This document shows, piece after piece, positions 44,401-57,470 of a stretch of DNA of 64,000 nt; position 1 is the first letter of the stretch, and every line of letters begins with the position of its first letter. Source of the DNA: Nageia nagi (Eukaryota; Pinophyta); the NCBI GenBank assembly GCA_050084985.1, contig JBITNC010000001.1:60698001-60762000 (forward strand), in the 5' to 3' direction. The notes beneath the pieces are model-generated. The model saw only the letters and a program-made list of their open reading frames with translations, was not told the DNA's origin and did not search any database. A program made the translations under genes and the position numbers.

Positions 44401-47242
44401 CATTTGATACAAAAGAAGGAGAAAGAGTTAACCAATGTAACCATGATAAATTTATGAATTGAATTAATCAACCATGTTGAGTTTGTTCAAATAAATCATA
44501 CATATATGTTAAGATTTGTTCAAATTAATTAACCATACATGTTAAATTAATTAATCATACATATTGAATTTTAACCAAGGATAACCAATAAGATAAGCTT
44601 AAGTTGTTTAACCAATTTTACATATGCAAAAGGTTTACAATCAAATCAAGTGATATATCCCATACATCCAATATTTTTTCATAACCAAGTAACATAGTTG
44701 TAAGGAGGGTAAATTTGAGGCTTGTTTTCTTGTTTAAAATTAAGCCTTCACCTAGATGCCCACATAGAGCCCAAGTCCTACCAATCCTCAAATAATTCCC
44801 CTTGGTCAATAATATACTATCACAATAAGGAGTAATAATTATTTTCTAAGGGTGTTACATATGTTAGATTGACCAAATTATTATCTTGATTAGGTTTCAA
44901 GTTATCCTCCTACATTATCAAGATAATTCCTAAATGGATGTGCAGACATGTGGTATCACTACACACATGTATATCTACTTATATGTACTTATTTCTAGAC
45001 CAAAAAAGGACTTAGGGGAAATTAAGAGTAAAAAATTCATACTATTTGGATCATTAAATTGAAGGCTCCAGTCTAGCTTATCCTCCCCTCATGGATTCCC
45101 AAACAAGTTATGTTATGGAATATACATGAAGATGTGTTTATTTTAGGGGGTTCACTTTCAATTTTTGTGATTTTTGTAAAAGTAAAGAAAAGGTACATAA
45201 CATAAATTAAAGTGTATAAAAAATGATACATCATCCAAAATTGAAACTTCAAGAGTGTCCAATATGTTTTGTCACAACCCCAAGAGGACTTCTTTCCAAA
45301 AAAAATGCATGGGTTCATTATTTTGAAGTAACAAAAAATCTCCCCTTTTTACTTAAAAAAGTTGAACTAAATAATTCCCTTCATCACTATTAAAATACTC
45401 AAAAATATTTCCTTTACTTGCAAGTTTACCTTAAAAAATTACTTTAACTTAAGGAATTAAAAATTTCCACATATTTATCAATTCATCCCCTTCAATGACT
45501 TAAAAAAAACAATGCAATTTTACCTTATACAAATATTTTAGTACTAAGGGAAAGAAGTAAAATTATTCCCCTCTTTTTAACACTTAGGTAAAAAATATCT
45601 CCATAAAAAAAAATTGCTACTAAAATTTTTCTCCCCCTTTTTAAAGATAATGACTTAAAATATCCCACCCTTTTTTTGAAAGAAATTAACTCTTATATAT
45701 ATATAGTACTCCTCTTAAAAACAAGTTAAAAAATAAAACCCCTTTAATTTTAAATTTTAAGAGGAATGATGACAATGCATTAAATTTAAACTCAAGATGT
45801 TTACTCTACTTGCAAAAAAATAATTCAAATTTTGACCCCTCCTCCACTCCATGTCAAATTCATTAATGGCACAACATGATGGTTCAAAAACATTACTTGC
45901 TTGGCAAGTAAAAAAAAATGATTTGGAAAGTAATAAAAAAGGAAACCATAAAAAATAAAGATATCCTCCAACATATGGAGATAGTAGTGGTCATGGGGGG
46001 GTGGGGAGGGGGATCCTAAGTGACCATGTGAGGCATGTGGACCATGTGGGTTGGGGGCATTGCAACCTATATGTTTAGGTGGGTGGCATTCAGGCAAGAT
46101 AAATCAAGATGGTATTGGATGTGAGGGGGTCATATGGCTAGAGGAAGGTAGGTAAGGCTTCGTGTAGGAGGTAGAAATGGTAGCAGATGGTGGAGGATGC
46201 CCACAGAGAGATGAATTAGGTTTTAAGTGGCTAGTAGAGGTGGTGGGGTGGGGTTGCTAGGCCATGGAGGCCACATGGTAGATATGTGAAAGGGAGACCT
46301 AGGTAGAAATGGATGGGCAAGGTGCATTGATTTCCATATTGCAATCAATTTTATTTCCAACAAGGATTGTAAAGCTAGGGTTTGTAGAGGAAATATTGAT
46401 CAAGAGGAGCAAATGCAAAGGCAACATAACCATGTTGGCATATGGAGGCCCAAGCTAAGTGTGATGGTAGTGTCTTCCAATGATGATGGAGGTTAGAGGG
46501 CTAGGTGTGACCTTGAGCATCAATGGCAAAAGGAGGAGAGAAACTAAGGTGGTTGATGGGTCTACGCTTGATGGTGGGTCAGGACACTAGTCAAGTGTGG
46601 GGTGGTGTAGCCACCCAAAAAATTTCATTGTAATAAAAAAAATAAATGTATATATTTTTTCATTTTTTGTTAAATTTAAAGACCCTCTTTACTATATAAA
46701 TTGAAGGTTTTCAAAAAATAATAAATTCCCCTATTCCTTTATAATATTTAAGATTGAAAATAAAGTTACCCCTTTTTTTTTTTTATTTTATGCATTTAAA
46801 ATATTTCAAATAAAATAAAGCCCCTTCGCCATTTAAAACAACAAATAACATGTTTTGCAAAACAAAAAATGCAATTTTTTTGTACACTAATCTTTCTTTT
46901 GATATTCCTTTTATTTTAAAAAATTTCAAACTAAAGGTATGCCAAGCTTTAAACAAATTTATAGCAATATGTTAAGCAATTTTTGTAAAAAAACTTTTCA
47001 ACTAACATAAAAAATGTTAGTATAATCAAAATTGTATCATATTGCTACTTTTTAAGCAAGTTTTGCTAAAATAAATTGAACTAACACATAACACAAAATA
47101 TGTTAGTATCATGTAATAATTCAAAAAAATAAAGGAGAGGAAAGTTATACCTTGAATGGTTTTACCTCACAAAAAATAAAGATGAGCCTCCAAAGAAGGA
47201 GTAGGAATGACCTCCAAGATTTTAATAGGAGCCTCCAAGAAT
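44401..47242 (-). mobile_element. Long 5' leader of copia-A
   Basis: Non-coding stretch of about 2.85 kb between PBS and gag. 45990-46600 is G-rich on the plus strand, including a run G7-T-G4-A-G5 at about 45995-46012. 46620-47110 is AT-rich with repeated aaaatatgttagt words. No ORF with a motif; a 90-codon frame at 45825-46097 is just the C-rich complement. Confidence 0.55.
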
Positions 47243-47256
47243 GGCTCTAGATACCA
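47243..47256 (-). other. Primer-binding site of copia-A
   Basis: Minus strand reads TGGTATCTAGAGCC after LTR end CCTTCA; one inserted base relative to TGGTATCAGAGCC. Confidence 0.75.
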
Positions 47257-47258
47257 AT

Positions 47259-47815
47259 TGAAGGAACAAGCCTACAAGATTAAAATTCCTAAAACCAAAT
47301 ATCACATGAAGACTCTCCATAATATCATCACAATAGCATTAAGAATACACACATTCACACGCACACACACACAAAGATAACATTCACCCAATATGACACC
47401 AATATAAAATGGTTCCTCCAATAATTGGGGTACATTCATTAATCTAAGATCATATTTTTCAAAGAACACTCTCTTACAACAACCCTTTCTTATATCTCCT
47501 ATAACCTAAACAAGAGCATAACTTTGATACAAACTTGATGAGAGTGATCTCAAGGAGAGGGCCTTCTATTTATAGGCCAAAATCCTCCCTTGGATCACCC
47601 TACTAATTATTTCACAATGTCATGACATGCATCACCATTTTACCCAAGAGGCATGCTCATGAGATGGAGTGTAGGACAAGTTACATTATGAAATTCACAA
47701 ATACATAAAAGGTATATAGGGATGCTTTCAAGTATTAGTAAATTTACATTATCATATTCATTATTAAGTGAATTACTTTAAGAGACCTTACAATAATTCA
47801 TTATACATTCCAACA
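47259..47815 (-). repeat. 5' LTR of copia-A
   Basis: 557 bp; on the minus strand TGTTGGAATG to TTCCTTCA, with the PBS on the low side. Partner of 17952-18490; target duplication TATTA follows at 47816-47820. Confidence 0.92.
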
Positions 47816-48206
47816 TATTATTATGATATTTAATACTTAAATAAGAAGGAACAAGAATCCTAGGAACATGTGTGATGAATTTAGAAGATTTATCATGACT
47901 AATTAATGGAGAAGGTTTATCTTGATTAATTAATAGATAAGGTTTATCATGACTAATAAGTTTCTAACTCACACACTAACCTAACCATTATGCTTTATAC
48001 TTATTCAAGATGCACCATCAAATTACCCTTCTTAGTTTCTATAGCATCTCTATCTTATTACACTTATTCAAGTCAACCCATCAAGCTATCCATGTCAAAC
48101 ATCACTACATCCATTTGAATTTTATTTAATGTAATCTCATTGCATAAGATTACAATTTAACATGCTTCAAACCCTAAGGTTCTTCTCTCTCCCTCTCTCT
48201 CTCTCC

Positions 48207-48237
<31 letters not shown>

Positions 48238-48743
48238 ACTTCCAACTACCTTTACCTCTAACCTCACAACTCTTTTCCTCCATAACACATCACTTACTAC
48301 ATGTACTCGATCCTCCATTGTAAAATGAGGATCCTCATCTTTTTATATATCCCCAAAATATGATCTTAATGCACCAACCTCTATTGCCTTTGTTACTATT
48401 GAACTAATCCCTTCATTTGCCAAAAATATCCCCAAGGAGCACTCATCTTCACTTTTGTTATACCCTCATTTGTATATTGTTACAAATGATAGTGTTTTCA
48501 ATATCTCTCTCTTCATCCTTTACCTATTTTTTTTTTGTAAGTATCCTCCTAGATCCACATCAAAATACCTTAAGTCTCCTCCATGCTACCCACCATTAGT
48601 TATACTTTGGTACCTCCATGCCACTCGTCATTACTTATACTAAGGAATCATACTTGTACCATTAACATCAAGTACTACTTTAGGATCATAAGATAATTTT
48701 ATAGGATCCACACACTAAGCTTGAGGTCTCCCATATTACACCA
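47816..48743 (-). repeat. LTR-B copy 2, second part
   Basis: Continues the match to LTR-B copy 1 (about 900-1706), starting with the TATTA duplicate. Common words: cctaggcacatgtgtgatga / cctaggaacatgtgtgatga, tagaagatttatcatgact, the CT/C tract, and ctaagcttgatgcctcccatat / ctaagcttgaggtctcccatat. After 48743 a C-type LTR piece begins. Confidence 0.85.
48182..48238. repeat. (CT)n/(C)n simple repeat in LTR-B copy 2
   Basis: CT-rich run, a poly-C block and (CT)n; same location as 1226-1269 in the other LTR-B, with a longer C block and CT tail. Confidence 0.95.
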
Positions 48744-48748
48744 CCTTA

Positions 48749-48858
48749 TGTTAGGTTTAAATGATTTCATATAATTGAGCAAGTAATTCTCTTACTCCTT
48801 GGTAAAATAAACAACAAGTATATTAAAGAAAAATAGTAAGAAATCATACATAAAAGTA
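48749..48858 (-). repeat. Truncated copia-C type LTR
   Basis: tgttaggtttaaatgattt, then tactccttggtaaaa and gaaaaatagtaagaaatcat parallel the first 110 bp of the copia-C LTR (9626-9735). It stops at the start of repeat I. Confidence 0.7.
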
Positions 48859-49397
48859 TCACCAAATATTTGAATTATGGAAGAATGAATGATGCCAATT
48901 TTGTCAAGTAAATTTCAACCCAATACATCAAATAAACTGACAAAACTCACCTCTTTTGAAAACAAATTTGCATACTAGAACAAATCAAAATAAGAAACCC
49001 AAAGATCTTAGAAATTATGGATTCTTTATCTTCTCTAATCCTTGATTAAAAAAAAGTAATGGTGTGATTCTCCTTTATATAGCTTTTTGGAATATTTCAA
49101 GATAAAAATTGACTATCAAGTGTGCCAAATTTATCGAGCCTCCGTTATTGTAGTTAACATCTAGAGAAAATTAGGAAAGATATTTTATTTGGATACATTA
49201 TATAGAGGAGCATGAAAGATGACACACCACTTAGTTAAGTAAAGTGGTGCATAAGATAATCTCACATATCAATTCACAACATATGTACTGAAAATTCTTC
49301 AAAACACAATTCAGAGCCCAATTCATGGGAATCTATGTTTGTTATTTTTTTTATCATATGAGTTGATGGGTGTTTATATCATTGATAAAAACTATTA

Positions 49398-49904
49398 TTA
49401 AAGGCGTATACTATCTAGCCTCCATAATTCTCCCTCTTTCCTTTGATAAATCTTACATCATCAGACGTGGAAATATGTATTGGTGGGGTTTATTTTTATT
49501 TTTGATACGAGGGTTAATCCCACTTCATATAACCCTATTTTTAGGGTTATACAAAGTGGGATTAACCCTCTTTCCATTTTAAATAGAAACATTGCTAGGT
49601 GTGTTCTAAGCTACGATTAGTGATATGCTAGTAAAAATAGTGCAATTTTCTAGCACAAGCATAGGTTCAAATCCATGTAAGATGATTTGATAACTTCTAG
49701 CTCCAACACTTCATTTTTTTTCAATTTTTTTATAAATGTAGTTCATATAACCTAAAATAGATAAATGTAGTTCATATAATCCTAAAATTGATAAACATAG
49801 TTTGTATAACCCTAAATTAGAAAATTGATTGATATGCTTGAAATATGCACCATATCAAATGTGTCAAGGGTATGGGGGAAATTCTAGAGGGTAAATAGCA
49901 AATG
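49398..49904. mobile_element. 507-bp non-autonomous insertion in repeat I
   Basis: Absent from the other copy of repeat I, where the flanks are contiguous (actatcaataaatgc, near 57165). CTATTA is present on both sides (49392-49397 and 49905-49910), a likely target duplication. It contains an internal hairpin (49510-49569), three ~31-bp tandem units (about 49733-49815) and a tRNA B-box-like word GGTTCAAATCC (about 49660). The ends have weak similarity in inverted orientation. It could be a MITE-like or SINE-derived element. Confidence 0.6.
49510..49569. repeat. 27-bp inverted repeat (hairpin)
   Basis: Arms 49510-49536 and 49543-49569 are reverse complements apart from two positions; arm sequence starts AGGGTTAATCCCAC. 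A 6-nt loop (attttt) separates them. A stable stem-loop in either strand. Confidence 0.92.
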
Positions 49905-50454
49905 CTATTAATAAATGTTATATGAAAATGATGCTAATTTCTAATTAACATTTGATATGGGATAATATGAAAATGATCAATAGAACATGGAAAATGAATA
50001 CTAGATGTGAATTACTTTTTTATTTTTTCTAAATTTAAAAATAAAAATAAATATAAGTAATATATTAAACATATAATTTAAAAATGAGTAATGAATATTA
50101 TAATTTATCTATAATAATTTAGAAATTATATGATTTATATATGAAAGAAATTGATCAATCTATTAAACTAAGGCAAGAAGGATACATATATTTTTTTGTT
50201 AATAGTCAATTTTTTATAGATTTATCTCTTGGAATTGGATTTCATGTTTGAATACTTATCTTATGTTAAAGTCACCCAGGAGTCGCATATAGCTTCTTCC
50301 ATGCCAATAAGAAACCTTTAATTGAACTTTGTAACATATCACCAACATGTGAGGGAGGATAGTTTTGAACCTAGATCTCTCTTTTTAACACTTGAGATTT
50401 TCCACACCCACTTTCTCTCCAACTACCTTAATATGAGTTGATATACTAATAGAT

Positions 50455-50644
50455 TTTGAATTTATACTGGCTAGTTTTTTGGATCAATTGTCACTAAGTT
50501 GATCAAGGAGGATCAGTAGGCCAATCAGCGAGGATCGATAGGTCACTCAATATGATCAATCATTAGTTGAGAATTGAATCAATTGGTTATACCTATGTAT
50601 ACCAATTACATAATAGAGAACTATTTTTTATACTTAGTCAAAAA
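50455..50644. other. GATC-rich stretch next to repeat D
   Basis: Contains gatcaaggaggatca, ggatcgatagg and gatcaatcatt and ends aaattaggctccatct, similar in style to 10100-10360. Possibly the end of a gypsy LTR. Confidence 0.3.
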
Positions 50645-52090
50645 ATTAGGCTCCATCTTTAACAAGAAGATAGACAAATTGTATCACAAAATGAATATAT
50701 AGGATTTATAGTGTAAAACCCTATGATAGGGTAAAAAATATTATGAAATGAATGTAATTTATTATTGAAAATAAGGAACATAGGAGTACAATAACCTTGG
50801 AATGGTCTAGTACCTAAATATCATCAAACACCTTCTAAATTATTCTCCTCCTTCTCATCTCTATTGCTCACTCTAGAACTCTCTCTTTCTTTTCTTATCA
50901 TTTTTTCTCTTATCTATTGGAAGAAAAATGATATCCCTAAACTCTCTTTCTATTACTTTATTTGAACTAATTCATTAATAAAGCTATAAAATTAAGTTTC
51001 AATAACCATCATTCAACTTTTCTTGATTGTACCTACCATTTACCAAATTTTCCCAACTATCATAAAAGTGTCTAGATGTCATTTTGTAGAATCCACAACT
51101 TTTGGATTAAAAATCCTATAGAATTAATTTTTTTTCCATATATTATCAATAATGGAAAGTAAATTTAGTTAAAAATTTATCTTCTGAATCCTTATGATTC
51201 ATTACATCATGTCCATCAATATGATAACTAACAATTTTTTTACACAATTTCCAACTATTAAAAAGTGCAAAAATGCCATATTTATGGACTCATAACATTT
51301 GTAGCATGTGCTCACATACCTTGAAATTTTATTTATGTATTTTTGGTAATACAAATTACCATTTTTTTTAAATTTTATATCCTAACTTAACTTGATCCAC
51401 TTCCAATGAATTCACCAATATAGCCTATGACTAAGACTTGCACCTACCATTAACTTGGTAGAGTGCATAGAGCACCATAATTTGATAAAAAATTGTGGCA
51501 TACAAAAAGAATCATAATTTAACCAAGCATAAAATTTTTATCAAGCATCAATGATTGAATAAGAATTGATGATTGACCATGTATCAAAGTTTGACCAAGA
51601 ATTGTAGTTGTCTAAGTATCATTATAATTCCAATTGCATAGATGTCAAAGTGTTGTAGTCATGCATACATCATAATTGTCCAAGCATCATAGTTTAACTA
51701 AGAATTATATTATACGTAGAAAATCATAGTCTAAATAGAGTTTCATAGTCTATAGAAAGCATCGTAATCTGACTAAGCACCATAATCTGCACAAAATACT
51801 ATAGTTTACACAAAGTGTCTAGAGTGCATAATTTGGCCTTTTTCTAATTACTAAGAATTTGATGCAAATTTTGGGGTGAGTTATTGGAAAAAATGGGTAT
51901 CTAAAATAACTTATTTCTTCCAAAAATTCCATATGGATTAAAATATATGAGTTACAAAAGTTTTTACTATTCTCATGGAAAACTGGACTATTCAATTGGA
52001 AAAACATTATAAAACACTGAAAAATTTCCAAACAACATAGTATGTGTGGTTAGAAAAGAAATATTTACATAAACTTAAAACTAAGTTTTA
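50645..52090. repeat. Repeat D copy 2
   Basis: Aligns with 2080-3470 over its length, including the internal tandem array (51470-51830). Lacks recognisable gypsy coding sequence on either side. Substitutions and small indels are frequent. Orientation is the same as copy 1. Confidence 0.6.
51470..51830. repeat. Degenerate ~19-bp tandem array in repeat D copy 2
   Basis: Imperfect units such as aagcatcatagtttaacta, aagcatcgtaatctgacta and aagcaccataatctgcaca repeat through this stretch, as in D copy 1 (2885-3205). Confidence 0.72.
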
Positions 52091-55000
52091 GATCATTATC
52101 ACTATCCATCTAGTTAATTAATACATTAATTATACACTAACCAATAATACCTTTTGAATTCAACAAATACCAATCTTGTTGATTTAATGCCTAGCTCGAT
52201 TGGAATAATGACCTATTATAAATCGATGTATTGATATCAAAAATCAATACCTCTATATATATAATTATAAAACCTCTCAATTTTATACTTTTATTTATTT
52301 ATTTAAAAAAATAATTTTGTTCCCTAATGTTTTTTCTTGTTTATATAGTTTTCATACTATCTATTCTTTTTTAACAACCTATATAATTTTTATACTATTT
52401 ATATTTTTTGAGTAGTCCATATTACTACAAATCCATTAGGCTCCTAATGATTTTACCTATAAAATTAGTATTTACCAAACATTTTTACAATTGTACATTT
52501 GAAATTTAAAATATACAAAATTTTAAAAAAAATCCTAAACACTTATAAAAAGTAAAAAAATAAGATTTAGATTCCTAATCTATGGCTTCATTTCATTGTG
52601 ATTTCCCTTAGAGTTTATTTTATCATTAATTTCATAAAGAGGGTTAAAATTCACCAACCTGCTCTACATACCCTTCATCAACATGAGTGAGAATATCATG
52701 GTTAGTCATCATGATCACACTAACATTCTTCCTCATGATTTTCACTCATTCTCATGATTAAAATTCTTTTGTACATTTTCTCAAAGTGATTTTTCCAACT
52801 TGCATAGTGAAAATGACTTTTGATTTTTTATTTCTATTTTTCCATTTGAAAAATGTGTTTAGACAACTCAAAATCAATTGAATGATTTGAGGTTAGTTAC
52901 ACAACTTTTCATCAAGAAATTAATTTTAAGACATTTACACAACCTAAAATAATTGTAACATTTTTTTCTTTATTTCAAAGTTTTCTTTTTTCTCTTATCT
53001 TTTTTTTCTCATTTTATTTATCTTTCTTAACATCCCTTATAACCTTCTAACCCTCATCCTTACAGAATAGTTTTTAAAAGTTTTGAGCTAATATTCTTCA
53101 TCAAGTGATTCTACATCATCTTCCCATCTCTCAAGGGAGAGTAACTTAGTAGAAAGCCTTCAAAACATGTGCGAGCATGGGTTTCTTAAAAAAATCCCTA
53201 TTTTTAAAACTTATTAAACCCTCATGGTAAACCCCTATATAATAAATAATAACACTTTTTTTTAAATTTACCATTTGTATGAATTTCAAATACTCTTGTA
53301 TAATCTTTTGCATGAACTTTAAATACAAATGCCCCTCCCCTTATAAAATACTTAATGATATACCAAAAGTTCAACTAGATATTAAAAATATCTCATGTAT
53401 GCTCTCATGTGGTATTTACCATTTCCTAATAGTAACTCCCTTGAGCCATTGCGTATTCATCACCTATCACTTGAGAGGGATGATACAAATAGTCATAGTC
53501 CTATTTTGACTTAACATCATCCAAATAATCAATCTTAGATGAAGTCTTATCATCTATAACTTGCATTGACAAATCTTAATATTCTTCTAAAAAGGGAAAA
53601 AGTAGAAATAAATCAATTATCAACCTACTTTGTATAGTCCAAGTCATAGAGAATGGTTACTTAAATTTGTGTATCATTGATAACTTGATAACTTAAGCCC
53701 ACATATCAAGTTGTTTGTTAGAACTTGAGGTCATTTATCATTAACCGGTTAGCTTTATAAGTAAATTAAATATGTTTAACCTATGTCATATGAAAAGATC
53801 AATGAAATTTCTTTTATCTTTCATTAATTCATTCTTCAGTATATCTAAGTAAATTCAAATCCTAAAAAAATTCTCTTCATTATCATCTAAACCAAATGAT
53901 GTAGATACTTTCTATTTGTAATCATTTTTATGCTACATCTTATTCTCTTAAGTGTATGATAATAGGAAGCACATGTAGATACCTAAAATCTACATCATGT
54001 TTCAATTAACCATTAACATTAATCATTTTAATGTTAAAACCTGAAGTGGGTATTAAGACCCACTAACTAACCACAAATTGGTTTTACCTAAAACCTACTA
54101 ACCATCCACTCCATGCTAAATAAAAGTTGAGAGGTAAACAAATCTTTTTCCACCTTGTCATCCTCGATGACTCAACCTTCCACCTCTCCATGGTCATTTA
54201 TGGCCTTATGCCACCTTTCATCTATCATTCTGAATCAAATTTGATTTGGAACATCTCCCCATTCTCCATTAACTCCTCTAACCATCCTAAAGTAGATATT
54301 TGATTATATCTTGATTGGTACATTCTGAGGCCTATTAGTAGAGATCTCATTATCCTTTTCAAATTTTAGAAACTACAATAAAAATATACTTATGTTCTTT
54401 TGTTATTTAGCATTGTTTAATGTTTCCATGATCTACTACCATTAGAATATATATAAATAAACTTAGAAGTATATCATCTAACCTTTTATCCATCCAAATT
54501 CATTTCTAAATTGTAGAAATCCTCCTCCCTTTTATTTATTTATTTATTGATTTTATCCCCCTCCCTTTTATTGACATCACTAAAATTAGCTAGTTTAGGA
54601 AGGAAGCCATTTTCTTGTAGGTTGCAGGTTATTTACCAGTAAAATTACATAGGAAAGACCTTGAAGATACAAAAAAAATAATAAATTATGGTGAATAAAA
54701 GCAAAGGACATAAATCATTGAATAATTATTGTAATGCTTTTCCCTAAATCGTTATCTACTAAACAATTTCCATAGAACATCAAAAATTAACTTCAAATTC
54801 TAAAATTAGTTTCAATCATCCTAGATAAAGTTAATAAGTAGGTATAACATAGGTATTTTTATTTAAAGTTTATTTTAGCTCATTCATACTTTATATTATT
54901 TATTACATTTTGTCTCAATAAGGGTTCGACCAACTCATAAAGTTGTAATATTTGGGCTTATCAATAAACCCACATCAAATGTTCTCATTTTATCTCATTT

Positions 55001-56157
55001 TAATTCTTGTAGGTACAAATAATGCATACATAATGGCCATTTCCTAAGCCCACTACTTACATTAGGATGAGTATTAATGTCTTAAATGTTTAAACCTTAT
55101 GTAGACCAGTTCCATTGTGTACATATATGATTAAGAATACCATATCTTAATGGTGTAATTTCAATGTTGTACAAAGAGAGTGGAGTGGTGACTTGCATTT
55201 GCATATTTTTCATGTATAGTTTTAATATGTCTAAATCCTATTAAAGGGTGTTATATGGGATATATGGTTAAAATAAAGCATTTAATAAGATGTTATGTTA
55301 GATAGGTTGTATTAAGTTTGGGAAAATAAGATAAAACTATAAGGCATGCAAAAGGTAAATGATGAATAGAAAATAAATCCCATGATATTAACAAGGGCAC
55401 TTTACATGTCACTATGGATAAATAATATTATTAGAATCATAGTACGAATTGGAAAAACCCTAACACAATTTGGATTAAATTATAGTTATATTTTAGAGAA
55501 AATTGTAATATACTTCGGTTGGATATCATTTTTAGTATTTCAAATTTCTTAATGGCTTGAAGACACTACTTCCATAATTGAATAAGGAGTATAGGTGATA
55601 GAAACAAATATTCCTAGGGTCTATTTTAGTATTTTTTTAAATGTAGAAGTGGTTTGATTTTATGAAAGAAGAGGACATGAGTAATTATTTGTGGTGGTAG
55701 TAAGGGTGGGCCTTGTGGGTAAGAAAACGTTAGTGATCCAACCAAGCTAGGTTTGTTTAGTAATCTCATATCCCTAAACAAAAAAATGCTATTTTAACTA
55801 TTGATCAAAAGAAACTGATAAGGTATTTTTAGATGTTATTCAATGTCTTCAAAGTGTATTAGTTTATCTATTTGACCCTTCACATGTTGAGATGTTGAAG
55901 GTCGATCTGTATTTTCATATTCATAATTCTTGGTTTTCCTATCTATCATAGTTTGATCATCACTCAACTTTCCATGCTTAACCTTTTTTTTTTTTCTTCT
56001 TTTCATTCTACTTATTCTAATTGGCATTCAAGGGTAAATAATCTTTTCCAAGTAAAAAGCCAAAAATTATCTTGAGAATACAAACAACAAATTTATATAT
56101 TTATTTTTACAAAATAAAATTTTATTAGTAAATAATAATGTTAACAAAAAAAATTCC
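52091..56157. other. Unassigned AT-rich sequence
   Basis: No domain, RNA gene, LTR or second copy found over about 4 kb. Open frames here are short and motif-free. If repeat I copies are LTRs, this would be interior of that element. Confidence 0.4.
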
Positions 56158-56275
56158 TAGTGAGGGTAGTGTAGTGGTTGGGTATTGGGTTGTTTGCAAT
56201 TATCATCGATAGATCCTGAGTTCCAATCCCTATGTTGGATGTGTGTATAATAATAATAATAATATTAACAAAAAT
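56158..56275 (+). mobile_element. SINE-like tRNA-derived fragment
   Basis: TAGTGTAGTGGTTGGGTATTGG resembles a Pol III A-box; about 45 bp on, GAGTTCCAATCCC resembles a B-box (GGTTCRANNCC). The segment ends in (TAA)n at about 56249-56265, a common SINE tail. Short (about 115 bp); no target duplication was found and the promoter is degenerate. Confidence 0.45.
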
Positions 56276-56689
56276 CTTAAAATAAATATCAAAATAATAT
56301 AAAAATAATTGTAATAATTATTAATTTGTAATTGATGATTAAAATGATAAAATGAGTGGTTTTAATCGTCAAATCCTTTCATCATAGAAAGTATTAGCAC
56401 TCTATTTATCATGATATGTTGAAATTCTGATATGTTATGCTTATCATTCCTCAAGTACAATTAATTAACAATGAAATAATATTTTTACTAGTTTTGATAT
56501 ACCTCTTTATATATCAAAAATACTGAAAGATAACATTTCTATTTTAATTTGTAAATATACATACATATTTGAAATCTACTATTTTTTTTTTTAAATAATG
56601 AAATCGATTCAATTTTTTTTAAATATTGAATCCTCAACTATAAAAAAAAACGCTGCTTGACATTAACAAGAAAAATCTTGTTCTAAATA

Positions 56690-57434
56690 AAATGTCACCA
56701 AACATTCAAATGGCGGAAGATGGCATGATTTCAAGTAAAATGCAACCCAACACATCATACAAACCAACAAAACTCGCCTTCCATTGAAAAGAAATTTGCG
56801 TGCGGATTCTTTGTCTTCTCCTCTACTCGAATTTTAAAAAGAATAGAGGTGTGATGCTTTTTCGAAGATTTGAAGACAAAAATTGAGTACGTGGTGTGGC
56901 ATCCTTATCGAGCCTCCATTATTGCAGTTAACGTCCAAAGAAAAGCAAGAAAGATGTTTTATTTGAATACGTTATATAGACAAGGAAAGATGCACACCAC
57001 TTAGTCAGTCACGTAAAGTGGTGCATACGACAATCTCACATATCAATTCACAACGTATATCAATTCTTCGACAACACAATTCAGAGCTCAAGTCATGGGA
57101 ATCTATGTTTTGTCAACAATTGTTTTTGGTCATATGAGTTGATGGGTGTTGATTTCGTTGATAGCAACTATCAATAAATGCTGTCATTTGAAAATGATGT
57201 TATTTTCTAATTAACATTTGATATGGAAAAATATGAAGATGATCAATAGAACATGGAAAATGAATACTATGTGAATTACATTTTTATTTTTTCTAAATTT
57301 AAAAATAAATATAAATTCAAGTAATATATTATAATTTAAAAATGAGTAATGAATATTATAATTTATTTATAATAATTTAGAAATTGTATGATTTATATAT
57401 ATATGAAAGAAATTGATAAATTTATTAAATTAAG

Positions 57435-57470
<36 letters not shown>

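Larger units (their letters stand above)
17952..47815 (-). mobile_element. Copia-A: Ty1/copia element, interrupted by element E
   Basis: Minus-strand copia element bounded by LTRs 47259-47815 (5') and 17952-18490 (3') and by an exact 5-bp target duplication TATTA (17947-17951 and 47816-47820). PBS is at 47243-47256. Gag (44400-43500), protease (about 43480), GAG-pre-integrase and the first half of integrase (43450-42837) lie on one side of element E. The rest of integrase, RT and RNase H (21491-19560) lie on the other side. Removing E (21.3 kb) leaves about 8.5 kb, normal for a large copia element with long leader and 3' region. Frames are full of stops. Confidence 0.9.
48859..50450. repeat. 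Repeat I copy 1, with 507-bp insertion
   Basis: Matches 56690-57705 in the same orientation: tcaccaaa(t/c)attt, ccaacaaaactcgcc / gacaaaactcacc, gagcctccgttattg, caattcacaac, gttgatgggtgtt and the tail ctctccaactacctt. With the insert (49398-49904) removed, both are about 1.1 kb. They may be LTRs of an element spanning 48859-57705, but no PBS, PPT or pol was found. Confidence 0.7.

Noticed and set aside
52175-52255. tRNA-like A-box (TAGCTCGATTGG)
   Set aside because: No B-box at the right distance and no cloverleaf; not called as tRNA or SINE.
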